From Cylindrospermum stagnale PCC 7417 (GTDB lineage: Bacteria > Cyanobacteriota > Cyanobacteriia > Cyanobacteriales > Nostocaceae), in assembly GCF_000317535.1 (NCBI RefSeq), contig NC_019757.1:5483501-5547500 (forward strand): a stretch of 64,000 nucleotides of DNA, read 5' to 3'. Of the stretch, positions 33,363 to 42,751 are shown in pieces. The notes under the pieces were generated by a model. It did not search any database. It was not told where the DNA came from and saw nothing but the letters and a program-made list of their open reading frames with translations. Made by a program: the position numbers and the translations under genes. Within the stretch, counting starts at the first letter, position 1; the number at the start of each line of letters is the position of its first letter.

Positions 33363-33545
33363 TGGCATTCCCCTGATTAGAGATCAAGGGATTCTTGGTT
33401 TTACGAGACTGGTTGCTTTGACAGGATGTATCCTACCAAATTGGATGCCTGTTCTCTACACCAGTTGCGTTAATTTGGGTATTGCCTGCCTAACGCACTG
33501 GCTCCCAAGCGTAAGTTCCGACGTGCCCCGTCGTACTCGTACCAA
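33363..33545 (-). mobile_element. Decayed IS200/IS605 right end: TnpB C-terminus and omega-RNA-like tail
   Basis: On the minus strand, 33545-33456 reads as a TnpB-like C-terminal tail (ELTLGSQCVRQAIPKLTQLV, then stop), with an in-frame stop just upstream. Downstream, to about 33363, come ACAGGCATCC, GGTAGGATACATCCTGTCAA and a final hairpin-type GAATCCC..GGGGAATGCCAA. This order matches, from memory, the right ends of cyanobacterial TnpB insertion sequences that encode the guide (omega) RNA. No intact tnpB or tnpA is attached, so this is a relic or a non-autonomous derivative. Confidence 0.5.
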
Positions 33546-33892
33546 TTAGTTTTTTTGCGTTTGTTCAGTTTCAGAGGCTACTCAATCGTAAGATTGGTTT
33601 ACGCAGTATTTCCACGGTCGAAATACTTTTGCTGTTGCCTACTTATCCTTATATCAAACTATGTTAACACAAACAAGGCAGGATAAATCCTGCTGATCCT
33701 TTTCATCCCCTGGTTGAAACCAGTGGTTTTCAAGCTACTTTCTCATAACACAGCTATTTCCATTTGCTACCCCTCACACTTAAAATTTTTTGAGCGTTTT
33801 CAGTATTGGCGATGGTAACAGCCAGTTATGGCGTGTTTCACACCTATCATTTTCAACTGGATACAACATACTACATTAAGAGGGATTCTGCT

Positions 33893-34051
33893 TTGCCAAA
33901 ATCTGAAAAGTCGATTTATTTTCGGGTAACAGAAGCAGAAAAAGAATTGTTATAGCCATATGGTGAGTAAGATAGCAGAACTCAAACTGACGTTTTGCGG
34001 GAGTTGATTGGAGCATGGTGGCCGATGTGTTATTTTTCATCGCACCCCTAG
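33893..34051 (+). pseudogene. Degraded ribbon-helix-helix-type small protein
   Basis: A single plus-strand frame reads PKSEKSIYFRVTEAEKELL, a stop, PYGE, a second stop, then DSRTQTDVLRELIGAWW. Joined, these match the layout of small cyanobacterial CopG-like proteins (SEK.I.FRVTE.EK.L ... RTQTDVLRELI). The two in-frame stops and lack of an ATG mark it as a pseudogene. It lies between two decayed TnpB relics. Confidence 0.6.
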
Positions 34052-34383
34052 AGAATACCACAACCGGAAATTATGTTGTATTTCTAGTTGTAGCTGGTGA
34101 GATATAAAATTTCCCGCCCTATTTGTAAAGACTAGGGTAATTTTCCCAAAACGGCAGGATATGAAAGTCTATTAGTAGTGCGAAACTTTATCAATTCTAA
34201 ATTAAAGCATATTTCAGGTATATTCTTTTATAGAAACAAAAATTTCTGAGCCATGCAAAAAAGCACATCAAAATAATTTACCAAACAGATTAGTGATGGT
34301 GGAAAGACTGCAAATTGCCTCATCCTGGAGGTCAAGTTTAGTTTGGTACAGTTATCTGTAGATGACAAGCCAGATTTATTTAA

Positions 34384-35396
34384 TTGATGCCAGACTTGGT
34401 GGCACTTGCTATGTCTTTATCTCCAACGCTTTACAGGCAATCCAGAGCCAAACGCCGCATTTTTTTAATTCGCCATTTATGCCTAGTTAAAAACAAATAT
34501 TTTAACTACAAAGATATTCAAACCTTATTTCAAAACAGCTCGTTTAATAAAGCTTTGCCATTAATATTTGTTTGGCAAATTTTAATAATTTCATTTTCCC
34601 GGCTAAAATTATTTTTTAGAGCAATAAAATGGACTGGATTAAGTTATTGCATTCTATTATTGTAGCGGTTATTTATGAACAAGCATCCAACCAAAATAAT
34701 TTGAATTTGAACGCCATTGCCAATTTGGGAATTGGACTTGATAATCTGGTCATAATCACATCTATTCAAGCCAAGACACAACCACTTTTGCTAAATCCTA
34801 GACCATTAAAGTCTGTTCATCAATTATTTAACAAACAAATAGCTAAACGCCAAGATAAAACACCTAATTTTTACACCAGAAAAATCCCACAACTTTGTAC
34901 CAATTCTAAACCTAAAATGAATGATTATCTTGACAAAAATAGCCGATTCATTATTGAGTACTTAGTTGTTAGCAATATCAGCATACTAGTAATTGGTAAA
35001 AAATTCAACTGCATACCAAAAATTAATCTTGGCAGTCGGAATGACCAAAATTTTGTGCAGGTGCTGCCAGCCGGATTTGTGGATTTTATTGCTTATAAAG
35101 CGGGAGGGGAGAGGGTTAATTTTATTCAACAAGAGGAGTCATCCACTTTTCACTCTAATTTTTGTGTGGTGATGGCATTCCAGTTTATAATTTCAAAGCC
35201 AAAGCTGAATATCAATTCAGCAACCAGCAAATTTCCCCTTGAACTGTACTGTTATGCTTGTGGTGTAGTTCTCTTGATCCACGTGAATGGGTTTTGCAAC
35301 ATTATGAAAAGGGCAATCCCTAATGCTTTTGCAAAGGGGATAGGGGCTGTTGTAGTTCAACAAATCCGAATCACTCCGGGTCAACTCGTAGCGTGA
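34384..35396 (+). pseudogene. tnpB: Decayed IS200/IS605-family TnpB
   Basis: Two overlapping open frames together match TnpB. The first (34384-34665) has an N-terminal match, DIQTLFQNSSFNKALPLIF followed by FRAIKWTG. The second (34629-35396) carries GIGLDNLVIITS, LLNPRPLKSVHQLFNKQIAK, EYLVVSNISILVIGK, EINLG-like PKINLGSRNDQNFVQVLPA and the C-terminal IPNAFAKGIGAVVVQQIRITPG. The frame change and the degraded zinc-finger and active-site regions (QQEESSTFHSNFC without a paired CxxC) show it is inactive. TnpB is normally an RNA-guided nuclease that maintains the element. Confidence 0.72.
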
Positions 35397-35485
35397 CTAT
35401 ATTTGACTATGCTACTTGACTTGGAACTACGTAACACCATTTTTAGCTTTAATTTTAACAAAGCAAGGGAGTTTTACCCCCAACG

Positions 35486-36205
35486 ATGGCTTCTGGTTTA
35501 AAATCTTCGACACTGGAACTCCTAAAGCGCTTTAACCGAGCGTTTCCACAGTTTTATGAACAATTTGTTAGCAGCGAGATACAACTGCAAAATTTACGAT
35601 TAGCCTACCGTCTCTATAAAACCAGACGCGCTGTGATTGAGCTGAAATCAGAAGGTAATAAAAGTGCGCTGCATTTTGCCTACCGTAACCAGTCTTTTCT
35701 CCTCAGCGATATTTTTGGTGTGCTGGCAGCTTACGGGTTGACTATCCACGGACTAAGTCTATACGGTCAGATCCGTCCGCCAATGTTAGTTTTTATTAAA
35801 CTGCTGGTGTCTCGTGGCAGCAAAGCCCTGACCGAGAAAACCGCAGAAAACGTCTGCCGCGCTATTCGTGAGGCTTTAGGAGGGCGGTTTGAGGTGGAGG
35901 AAATGCTGGCGGTAGAATTCAACCTTGATGCTGGCTTAGAGCAGGTACAAACCGAGTTCTATGTTGATCCGGTTTTTCATCTCCCGGCCTTAGTGGTTGA
36001 AGCCGATAATCAACCGGGATTATTTTACAAAGTGATGTACGCCATCTGGCAGGAAGACTTGCTGGTTGTCAATGCCAATTTACTGGTTTGGCGCGGACGC
36101 ACAAGGTTGATTCTCTACCTGTTAGGACCGAATGAAAGCCTTATTCCTGAATATCTCGGTCACAAAATTGCTGAAGGGGTGCGACAGAGGTTACTAGACC
36201 GATGA
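35486..36205 (+). CDS. ACT-domain protein, conserved in cyanobacteria
   Basis: A 239-residue soluble protein. Two ACT-like segments are visible: about 52-108 (FLLSDIFGVLAAYGLTIHGL) and about 168-218 (QPGLFYKVMYAIWQEDLLVV, then RTRLILYLLGP). ACT domains bind small ligands, often amino acids, and the second segment resembles those of GlnD. No catalytic domain is attached. It stands alone and its ligand and partner are unknown. Confidence 0.65.
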   Translation: MASGLKSSTLELLKRFNRAFPQFYEQFVSSEIQLQNLRLAYRLYKTRRAVIELKSEGNKSALHFAYRNQSFLLSDIFGVLAAYGLTIHGLSLYGQIRPPMLVFIKLLVSRGSKALTEKTAENVCRAIREALGGRFEVEEMLAVEFNLDAGLEQVQTEFYVDPVFHLPALVVEADNQPGLFYKVMYAIWQEDLLVVNANLLVWRGRTRLILYLLGPNESLIPEYLGHKIAEGVRQRLLDR

Positions 36206-36440
36206 GTATAATCACATCTTGCGCCAAGAAAAATTGCTCAAATTTAATCAGTATTAATCCTAAAACCCTAATTTAGCGATAAAACCCAAGTAAAGTGATG
36301 TAGCTCTATTGCACCGCTTTTAAGCCTAACGTTGTTTATACGGTTAGATGCAAGATTTGAGTATAGGGATTTCAAAATTTTGAAATCATGACTTAAGTGC
36401 AGTTTTTAATCGCACCCGCCCTAGAGGGTACGATATAAGT

Positions 36441-37355
36441 ATGGCAACCATAGAAATCTTGGGAGTTCCACACGCATACGAGCTAACGGCTCCCACGTCC
36501 TATCCCCATGCTTTAGTGTTTATCCACGGTTGGCTCAATAGCCGTGGATACTGGCAACCTGTAATTTCCCGCCTATCCGTTGATTTACAGTGTCTGTCTT
36601 ATGATTTGCGGGGTTTTGGTGAATCCCAGTCACAGATACAAACTTCTTTGAGCCTTACTACTACTAACTATGGTTCGGTTGACTCTTACTTAGATTCTCT
36701 TTATACTCCATCTGCTTATGCTCAGGATTTAGCAGTCCTGCTGGAACAGATGAATATTACCAGTGCTTGGCTCATTGGTCACTCCTTGGGAGGTACTATT
36801 GCCCTCTGGGGAGCTGCTCAACTACCTGAGTGTGTTAAGGGAGTAATTTGTATAAATGCAGGCGGTGGTATTTATCTCAAAGAAGCTTTTGAGCAGTTTC
36901 GCTCGGCAGGGCAGAAATTTTTACAAGTCCGCCCGCGTTGGCTGTCTCAAGTACCTTTGATTGATTTACTGTTTACTAGAGCGAGTGTGGCACGTCCGCT
37001 AGATCGCTATTGGGCACGTCAGAGGGTAATTGATTTCGTTGTTGCTGACCCAGAAGCTGCTCTCTTAACGCTGTTAGACTCGACGACGGAGGAAGAAATC
37101 AACCGGTTACCCCAGTTGGTATCCCAACTTAAGCAGCCAGTTTATTTTTTGACTGGTACTGACGATAAGGTTATGGAACCCAAGTATGTTCGGCATTTAG
37201 CTAGTTTTCATCCACTTTTCCAATACACTGGCGACAATGTAATTGAAATCCCTAATTGTGGGCATTTGGCAATGTTAGAGCAGCCAGACGCTGTGGCTAA
37301 TCACATCCGGTCAATAGTGGCTCGCTACGCTCCAATTGAAAATTCAAAAATTTGA
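36441..37355 (+). CDS. Alpha/beta hydrolase
   Basis: A 304-residue hydrolase-fold protein. It has the oxyanion region LVFIHGWLNSRGYWQPV, the nucleophile elbow LIGHSLGGTIALWG (Ser), an Asp in YFLTGTDDKVMEP and the His in NCGHLAMLEQPD, so the catalytic triad is complete. A loop of about 25 residues (SQIQTSLSLTTTNYGSVDSY) before the nucleophile is unusual. The substrate cannot be told from sequence. Its end is 27 bp from the convergent tsaD. Confidence 0.85.
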   Translation: MATIEILGVPHAYELTAPTSYPHALVFIHGWLNSRGYWQPVISRLSVDLQCLSYDLRGFGESQSQIQTSLSLTTTNYGSVDSYLDSLYTPSAYAQDLAVLLEQMNITSAWLIGHSLGGTIALWGAAQLPECVKGVICINAGGGIYLKEAFEQFRSAGQKFLQVRPRWLSQVPLIDLLFTRASVARPLDRYWARQRVIDFVVADPEAALLTLLDSTTEEEINRLPQLVSQLKQPVYFLTGTDDKVMEPKYVRHLASFHPLFQYTGDNVIEIPNCGHLAMLEQPDAVANHIRSIVARYAPIENSKI

Positions 37356-37382
37356 TTCTTCCTAACAGAATTTTGAATTGAT

Positions 37383-38426
37383 TTATTGTTGATATAACTT
37401 CATCACCTGGGTCAACGCTAGTCTCGATTCAACGCCTAGGGTGAGGGGGGATGTGTGACCACGGGATAGATGGTCAGCAGCGGTACAGCCAATCATTGCG
37501 GCGTTATCGGTACAGAATTTCAGGGGGGGGAAGAGGACGCGTAGGTTGTGCCGGGCTGCTGCTGCTTGTAAGTGTTTTCTTAGGCCAGTGTTAGCTGCTA
37601 CGCCTCCACCTACAGCGATCGTGTCTAGACCATAGTCGAGTGCACAGGCGATCGCTTTTTTGGTGAGCGATCGCGCTACAGTTTCTTGAAAACTAGCCGC
37701 CACATCTGCCACTGGTATTTGAGAGCCATCTTTCTCTAACTGCTGCACTAAACGCAACACCGCCGTCTTTAACCCACTAAAACTGCCATCATAGGGGTGA
37801 TATCCCCCACCTGGTAGGGAAATTTTCCCTTCTGGCAAGGCAAAGGCTTGGGGGTTTCCTGTTTGTGCCAGCTTGTCAATTATCGGCCCACCGGGATAAC
37901 CCAACTTTAATAACCGCGCCACCTTATCAAAGGCTTCACCTGCCGCATCATCACGGGTTTCGCCTAAAGTTTCGTAGATACCACAATCTTTGACGTAAAT
38001 CAAGCTTGTATGTCCGCCGGAAACTAGTAAGCTAAGGAAAGGGGGATCTAAAGTTGGCTCACTCAAGTAAGTCGCATAGATATGACCTTCGAGGTGATGA
38101 ACTCCCAAAAATGCTTTATTGTGTACCATCGCCAAGGTTTTGGCAGCAGTTAAACCCACCAAAAGCGCCCCTACGAGTCCCGGCGCACAAGTGGCGGCAA
38201 TACCATCAATTTGATCCCAGTCTATATGGCTCTGCTCCAAAGCTGCGGCGATCGCTTCGTTGATCGTTTCCAAATGCTGGCGGGAAGCTACCTCTGGCAC
38301 TACCCCGCCATACTGTTGATGGACTGGAATTTGTGAGGCTACAATACTGCTGCAAACGTGACGATTCTTAACAATTGCGACGGCAGTTTCATCACAGCTG
38401 GTTTCGATTGCTAAAACGGTTGCCAT
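37383..38426 (-). CDS. tsaD: tRNA N6-adenosine threonylcarbamoyltransferase
   Basis: A 347-residue ASKHA-fold enzyme. [18 protein letters not shown] at the N-terminus, the metal-binding HHLEGH motif, [32 protein letters not shown] and [13 protein letters not shown] are all present. It transfers threonylcarbamoyl to A37 of ANN-decoding tRNAs, using the intermediate made by TsaC (29346-29942). TsaB and TsaE are not in this window. Length is typical. Confidence 0.95.
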   Translation of the reverse strand: MATVLAIETSCDETAVAIVKNRHVCSSIVASQIPVHQQYGGVVPEVASRQHLETINEAIAAALEQSHIDWDQIDGIAATCAPGLVGALLVGLTAAKTLAMVHNKAFLGVHHLEGHIYATYLSEPTLDPPFLSLLVSGGHTSLIYVKDCGIYETLGETRDDAAGEAFDKVARLLKLGYPGGPIIDKLAQTGNPQAFALPEGKISLPGGGYHPYDGSFSGLKTAVLRLVQQLEKDGSQIPVADVAASFQETVARSLTKKAIACALDYGLDTIAVGGGVAANTGLRKHLQAAAARHNLRVLFPPLKFCTDNAAMIGCTAADHLSRGHTSPLTLGVESRLALTQVMKLYQQ

Positions 38427-38614
38427 AAAGAGTGCTGATTGCTGAGTTCTGGATAGGGGACTTGTTTGAGAAGCTTTAACTTTTATTTACTTAAACTTTA
38501 CTCGGTTCCCGCCCAAGAGTATGATTACTTGCTAGTTATGCAAATAAACCTTGTACAAGCCGCTTCGTTTTGTACATAGAAACTTTCTGTTTTGTAATAA
38601 AAGGAAACAACTCC

Positions 38615-39109
38615 ATGCGACGATTGTTTGCTTTGATTTTAGCGATTTGTCTTTGGTTCAATTTTGCTCCACCAGCAAAAGCTTTAGGTGCTAACCTAGT
38701 ACCCTGCAAAGACTCTCCCGCATTTCAAGAGCTAGCGAAAAATGCCCGTAACACCACCGCCGACCCTGAATCCGGGAGAAAACGGTTTGAGCGTTATTCT
38801 CAGGCCCTGTGTGGTCCTGAAGGTTACCCCCACTTGATTGTGGATGGTCGCCTTGACCGTGCTGGTGACTTCCTGATTCCCAGTATTCTCTTCCTCTATA
38901 TTGCTGGTTGGATTGGTTGGGTCGGTCGCGCCTACCTGCAAGCCATTAAAAAAGGCCCCGATACCGAACAAAAAGAAATCCAAATCGATCTTGGCTTGGC
39001 ACTACCTATCATCGCCACAGGCTTTGCTTGGCCAGCGGCAGCAGTTAAAGAGTTTCTCTCTGGCGAATTAACTGCCAAGGATTCAGAAATAACTGTTTCC
39101 CCACGCTAA
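38615..39109 (+). CDS. psaF: Photosystem I reaction centre subunit III (PsaF)
   Basis: A 164-residue precursor. The ATG at 38615 ([12 protein letters not shown]) is chosen, with an AAGGA ribosome-binding site upstream. A signal peptide ends near [10 protein letters not shown]. The mature protein starts with the lumenal part ([20 protein letters not shown]), has a transmembrane helix ([19 protein letters not shown]) and a second hydrophobic stretch. In photosystem I, PsaF aids structure and light-harvesting antenna contact. psaJ follows 39 bp downstream. Confidence 0.96.
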   Translation: MRRLFALILAICLWFNFAPPAKALGANLVPCKDSPAFQELAKNARNTTADPESGRKRFERYSQALCGPEGYPHLIVDGRLDRAGDFLIPSILFLYIAGWIGWVGRAYLQAIKKGPDTEQKEIQIDLGLALPIIATGFAWPAAAVKEFLSGELTAKDSEITVSPR

Positions 39110-39148
39110 TTGCGATTCACTCATTCACTTGTTTAGGAGACTAAATTC

Positions 39149-39298
39149 ATGGCGGACAAAAGCGACCAATCATCCTACTTGATTAAATTTATTTCCACAG
39201 CGCCTGTGGCAGCTACCCTCTGGCTGACAATCACAGCCGGGATTTTGATTGAATTTAACCGCTTTTTCCCCGACTTACTTTTCCACCCACTACCGTAA
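39149..39298 (+). CDS. psaJ: Photosystem I reaction centre subunit IX (PsaJ)
   Basis: A 49-residue, single-helix membrane protein: [20 protein letters not shown], then a hydrophobic stretch ([16 protein letters not shown]) and the PsaJ-type ending [21 protein letters not shown] ribosome-binding site precedes the ATG. It forms the psaFJ unit with psaF upstream and binds next to PsaF in photosystem I. The gene is short and easily overlooked. Confidence 0.95.
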   Translation: MADKSDQSSYLIKFISTAPVAATLWLTITAGILIEFNRFFPDLLFHPLP

Positions 39299-39403
39299 GT
39301 TAAAGGCGGGATTGACAAAATTTGAATGTGTTAGGTTTTGCCTAAGATCGTGCAGTTGGGTAGCTCGACCTAGTTAGGTAAAACTATCACTCAAATAGTT
39401 TTT

Positions 39404-39448
39404 GAAACTCGCGATGCTGGAAACAGCTGGCGAGTTTCATACTTTTTA
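39404..39448 (+). terminator. Terminator after psaFJ
   Basis: GAAACTCGC (39404-39412) pairs perfectly with GCGAGTTTC (39430-39438). An inner GCTG-GAAA-CAGC stem-loop extends it, and ATACTTTTT follows. It should end the psaF-psaJ transcript and separate it from psaL. Confidence 0.85.
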
Positions 39449-39559
39449 AAGCAGCTAAATTAATTTTTCTAAACTTCCTAGCTAAAAGTCTACTTTACCT
39501 ACAATTATTATAGGAAAGTAGCAAATCATCCGTTCTAAATTTAGAGGCGAAGATAAATT

Positions 39560-40081
39560 ATGGCGCAATCAGTAAATGCATCCAAGAATCTCCCTAGCGA
39601 TCCGAGAAATAGAGAGGCTGCTTTTCCCGCAGGACGCGATCCCCAGAAAGGTGACCTGGAAACCCCAATTAATTCTTCTCCCTTAATCAAGTGGTTCATT
39701 AATAACTTACCCGCTTATCGCCCAGGTCTTAATCCTGGTAGACGTGGGCTAGAAGTTGGTATGGCTCATGGTTACTTGCTATTTGGGCCCTTCTCCAAGT
39801 TGGGACCTCTACGGGAGGCATCTAATGCTAACTTAGCTGGGTTACTGGCAAGCATAGGCTTGGTTGTGATTCTCACCGCCTGTCTATCCCTATATGCCAA
39901 CAGCAATCCTCCCAAAGCACTTCCCAGTGTTACTGTGCCTAACCCGCCAACTGATGCTTTTAACTCCAAAGAAAGCTGGAATAACTTTGCCAGTGCTTTC
40001 TTGATTGGTGGCATTGGTGGTGCAGTAGTCGCTTACTTTGTGACTAGTAATTTGGGACTGATTCAAGGTCTATTGGGTTAA
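39560..40081 (+). CDS. psaL: Photosystem I reaction centre subunit XI (PsaL)
   Basis: A 173-residue membrane protein with the PsaL features PAYRPGLNPGRRGLEVGMAH, GYLLFGPFSKLGPLR, then LLASIGLVVILTACLSLYA and a third helix FASAFLIGGIGGAVVAYFV. PsaL is needed for photosystem I trimer or tetramer formation. It lies about 260 bp after psaJ, with its own leader and a terminator between. A group II intron sits directly downstream. Confidence 0.96.
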   Translation: MAQSVNASKNLPSDPRNREAAFPAGRDPQKGDLETPINSSPLIKWFINNLPAYRPGLNPGRRGLEVGMAHGYLLFGPFSKLGPLREASNANLAGLLASIGLVVILTACLSLYANSNPPKALPSVTVPNPPTDAFNSKESWNNFASAFLIGGIGGAVVAYFVTSNLGLIQGLLG

Positions 40082-40255
40082 TTTAATTTTTGGTAATTGC
40101 TACTTTGTCAGTTGTCAGTGGTAATCAGAAAAACAACTGGTGGATGACAACTAATAACTGACAGTGGTGATTACCAAAAGTAATTCTTGGGTCATATAAC
40201 AAATTGGGGTTCAGTTAGGTCGAGGGGGAGTATTATCTCCCGCCCCTCCCAATTA

Positions 40256-40289
40256 GAACCGGACGTGCAACTTTCGCTACATCCGGCTC
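40256..40289 (-). ncRNA. Group II intron domain V
   Basis: A 34-nt hairpin beginning GAGCC and ending GGTTC, with the catalytic AGC-type bulge and a GAAA tetraloop. This is the active-site element of group II ribozymes. It is followed by the domain VI stem at 40219-40250. Confidence 0.9.
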
Positions 40290-40298
40290 CCGACAATC

Positions 40299-41822
40299 TT
40301 AAGTATCCTTTTTGCTCATGTGAATATATTGGTGACAGGATTGATGCACTGCCATCATATTTTTGGGTTTCCAGTTATTGTGGTTGCCATCAATGTGATG
40401 GAGGTGTATATTTTCACCGTCTATGAACCGAAGACCGCAACACCCACACTTATGGTCTTGCTTGATTAAAACTTTGGCTGTTATCCCGTCGTAGTGTTTG
40501 GATTCTCTTTTACTCCAGTAAACAATATCACCATTAAATGGGGAAGCATCCCCCTTAACCATGATGTGTTTGTTTTCTGAATATGAAACTGCTGGGAATG
40601 CTTTATCTATTAAAGCATCCGTTTGATGGCGGTTAAGTTTGGGTTCTTTATTAAAGACATTCCATGTTCTCAAACGGGTAAACCACAATGAGAATCTTGA
40701 ACCATCCATCTTACAGTAACGGTGGTAGTTTCTCCATCCCCTAATTATGGATGCAAGTTTTTCAGCTTTAACTACAGCACCATAATTCGAGTTGTTGACT
40801 ATGGCTTTAACTTTCTTACGAAACGCTAAATAGTTATCCTCTGAGGGGGTACATCTAAACTTTCCGTTTTTTTGGACTTTAAATTGCCAACCTAGAAAAT
40901 TAAATCCGTTAGTCGCGGAGACAAATCGGGTCTTCGCTGTCTTAATATTTAGACCCCTAACACGCAAGAATTCTATAATTCCATCAAAGACTTTTGCTTG
41001 GTTGTCGCCTTTCTTAAAAATATAAACCATGTCATCTGCGTATCTCACAGATTTATGTATGGCTTCTATTCCATGTAGGGCAATGTTGGCAAGCACTGGG
41101 CTGCACACGCCACCTTGAGGTGTACCTTGTTCAGGGAATTCAGGATTAACCCCTACTTTCAGGCATTTCCATAGTCCCAATTTTACACAAGATGGTGCTA
41201 TTACTTGGGACATGAGGTGATTGTGGCTGATGCGGTCGAAACATTTTTCAATATCCATTTCTAGGATTATTTTGTCCTTACCGTGAGACTGTGACCTCAA
41301 ATTATCAAATAGATATTTCTGAGCATCATGGGTCGAGCGACCAGGACGGAACCCGTAGGAACGTTCATGGAAAATTGCTTCGTGTGCAGGTTCAATGGTG
41401 TATTTGATAATACATTGCCATGCTCTATCCGCGATGGTGGGAACCTTAAGTATTCTTTTGGTTCCGTCCTTTTTAGGAATAGGTATCTCTCTTAGCTTAC
41501 TGTGAGTCCAGGTTTTGACCTGTTCTTTTAGTAGGCTATCGAGTTTAAACCGTTCCTTATAGGTTAGAGATGCTTTACCATCGACCCCGGCAGTTTTCTT
41601 GCCAAGATTAAGCTGAGTCACTTGACGAATTGCTAGTAATCTTGCACTTCGGGACTTCAGTATCAGCTTTTGAAGACTGTTGGCTCGTTTCCTATCACCA
41701 ACTCGAACCGCTTTCCACAAACGACATTGGAGGCGAAAGAGGTTTTTGCGGAGTTTCTTCCACGGTAAACTCTTCCAAAGTTCACTATCACTATTACTAG
41801 TAATGTGTCTAACCATACTCAC
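40299..41822 (-). CDS. ltrA: Group II intron-encoded reverse transcriptase/maturase with HNH endonuclease
   Basis: A 507-residue protein. RT domains show KTAGVDGKASL, REIPIPKKDGTKRILKVPT, YGFRPGRSTHDA, LEMDIEKCFDRISHN, TPQGGVCSPVLANI and the catalytic RYADDMVYIF. A maturase domain X follows (about 320-410). The C-terminal HNH endonuclease has CGCCGLRF, LHHIDGNHNNW and HQSCHQYIH. These functions splice the intron and drive retrohoming. No frameshift is visible. Confidence 0.95.
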   Translation of the reverse strand: MSMVRHITSNSDSELWKSLPWKKLRKNLFRLQCRLWKAVRVGDRKRANSLQKLILKSRSARLLAIRQVTQLNLGKKTAGVDGKASLTYKERFKLDSLLKEQVKTWTHSKLREIPIPKKDGTKRILKVPTIADRAWQCIIKYTIEPAHEAIFHERSYGFRPGRSTHDAQKYLFDNLRSQSHGKDKIILEMDIEKCFDRISHNHLMSQVIAPSCVKLGLWKCLKVGVNPEFPEQGTPQGGVCSPVLANIALHGIEAIHKSVRYADDMVYIFKKGDNQAKVFDGIIEFLRVRGLNIKTAKTRFVSATNGFNFLGWQFKVQKNGKFRCTPSEDNYLAFRKKVKAIVNNSNYGAVVKAEKLASIIRGWRNYHRYCKMDGSRFSLWFTRLRTWNVFNKEPKLNRHQTDALIDKAFPAVSYSENKHIMVKGDASPFNGDIVYWSKRESKHYDGITAKVLIKQDHKCGCCGLRFIDGENIHLHHIDGNHNNWKPKNMMAVHQSCHQYIHMSKKDT

Positions 41823-42350
41823 CTTTGTAATATGTGTTCTGATTGCCTCGAAGCAATTACGCTTCGTCTTACCCGATGGCAGGAATTCCGCGTCTCGTCT
41901 CGCCTACAGGGGTTTCGACCTATCCCCTGACTTGACCATCGTTTTTATTCGTTCCGACCCGTGGATTGTGATGATGTTTTAGGACAGACCAGTTCGCCTA
42001 TACCCTTCTCGGAGATTGCATCTAGGTCGGCTGTCTGATGCGAGAGTTGTGGGTATAAAGTCGGCATTGTTTTATCCAGGTTACCGCTTCGTATTAAGAC
42101 GTTTTTCTAGGTCTAGTTTATCCATGACATCTCCCCATTAGCGCCAGTGTGGCTACCTGCTTTGATTTTCCTCTGATTGCGCCCTGCTTCCAGCTTCACT
42201 CTGTAGGATTCCGAGCCTACTCGGTGTGGACAGGTAAGGAGTCAACTGTCTCCTCAGTGGTGGGACTTACACCCACATCCATTGGTCAGTTATAAACATT
42301 TTGGAGGTATTACCTCCGCGTGTTCACACAAGGTTATGTATTTACCTTGT

Positions 42351-42634
42351 AACGAATCGCACAGCCGGGATACGCGCAAAATAGGACACGTTGTAAATAA
42401 ATATTACAGAGCGTGTTTTATTGATTTACTAACTTGCCCATAAATGAGATTGGGGCAATCAAAATTTTGCACGGTAAAATCAACTTTTCACCCCTTTCAG
42501 TGCCTCAAGCTTGCCCATAAATAATCTATACAGAGAGCATCAAAATCACGGGGGCAACAACGGTAAATCAATTGTTCTGAGCATTAATTTTACAAAACTT
42601 TACAACGAATCGCACTTCCAGGTATCCCGGCTGT
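42351..42634. repeat. Inverted and direct repeat pair flanking the intron 5' side
   Basis: ACAGCCGGGATAC (42361-42373) is perfectly inverted at 42622-42634 (GTATCCCGGCTGT). AACGAATCGCAC is repeated directly at 42351-42362 (the intron 5' end) and 42604-42615. The 250 bp between also repeats CTTGCCCATAAAT twice. This may be a small element into which the intron landed, or a leftover of a second intron insertion. Confidence 0.6.
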
Positions 42635-42751
42635 ACCCCAAATTGACACTCTACCCCAAATACACAAAAGACACACAGAAAGAGCGATGATTTTCCTGTA
42701 TGTCTTTTGTATTGTTTTTCTGAAAATGGGTGTGTCGTTAAAAGTGCTAAA
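42363..42751. other. Intergenic region between the intron and gmk
   Basis: About 390 bases. It holds the repeat structure described at 42351-42634 and a long-loop inverted repeat, CAAAAGACA/TGTCTTTTG (about 42666-42713), just past the gmk stop that could be a weak terminator. I see no gene. Confidence 0.5.

Larger units (their letters stand above)
40214..42362 (-). mobile_element. Group II intron (complete-looking, about 2.15 kb)
   Basis: On the minus strand the element begins GTGCGATTCG at 42362, a group II 5' consensus. It encodes an RT/maturase, then shows a canonical 34-nt domain V (40256-40289, GAGCCGGATG..., GAAA-type loop, ...CGTCCGGTTC). A domain VI stem (GGGAGGGG/CCCCCTC) with a bulged A precedes the end CGACCTAAC at 40214. 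It is inserted between psaL and gmk, apparently outside any gene. All visible parts look functional. Confidence 0.88.

Noticed and set aside
33760-33795. A Yfr1-like small RNA (CCCCTCACACTT resembles its loop motif)
   Set aside because: The conserved ACTCCTCACAC is not exact, and no flanking stem plus terminator is present.
41680-41982. A plus-strand 100-codon open frame across the intron
   Set aside because: It is antisense to the maturase N-terminus and the structured intron RNA.
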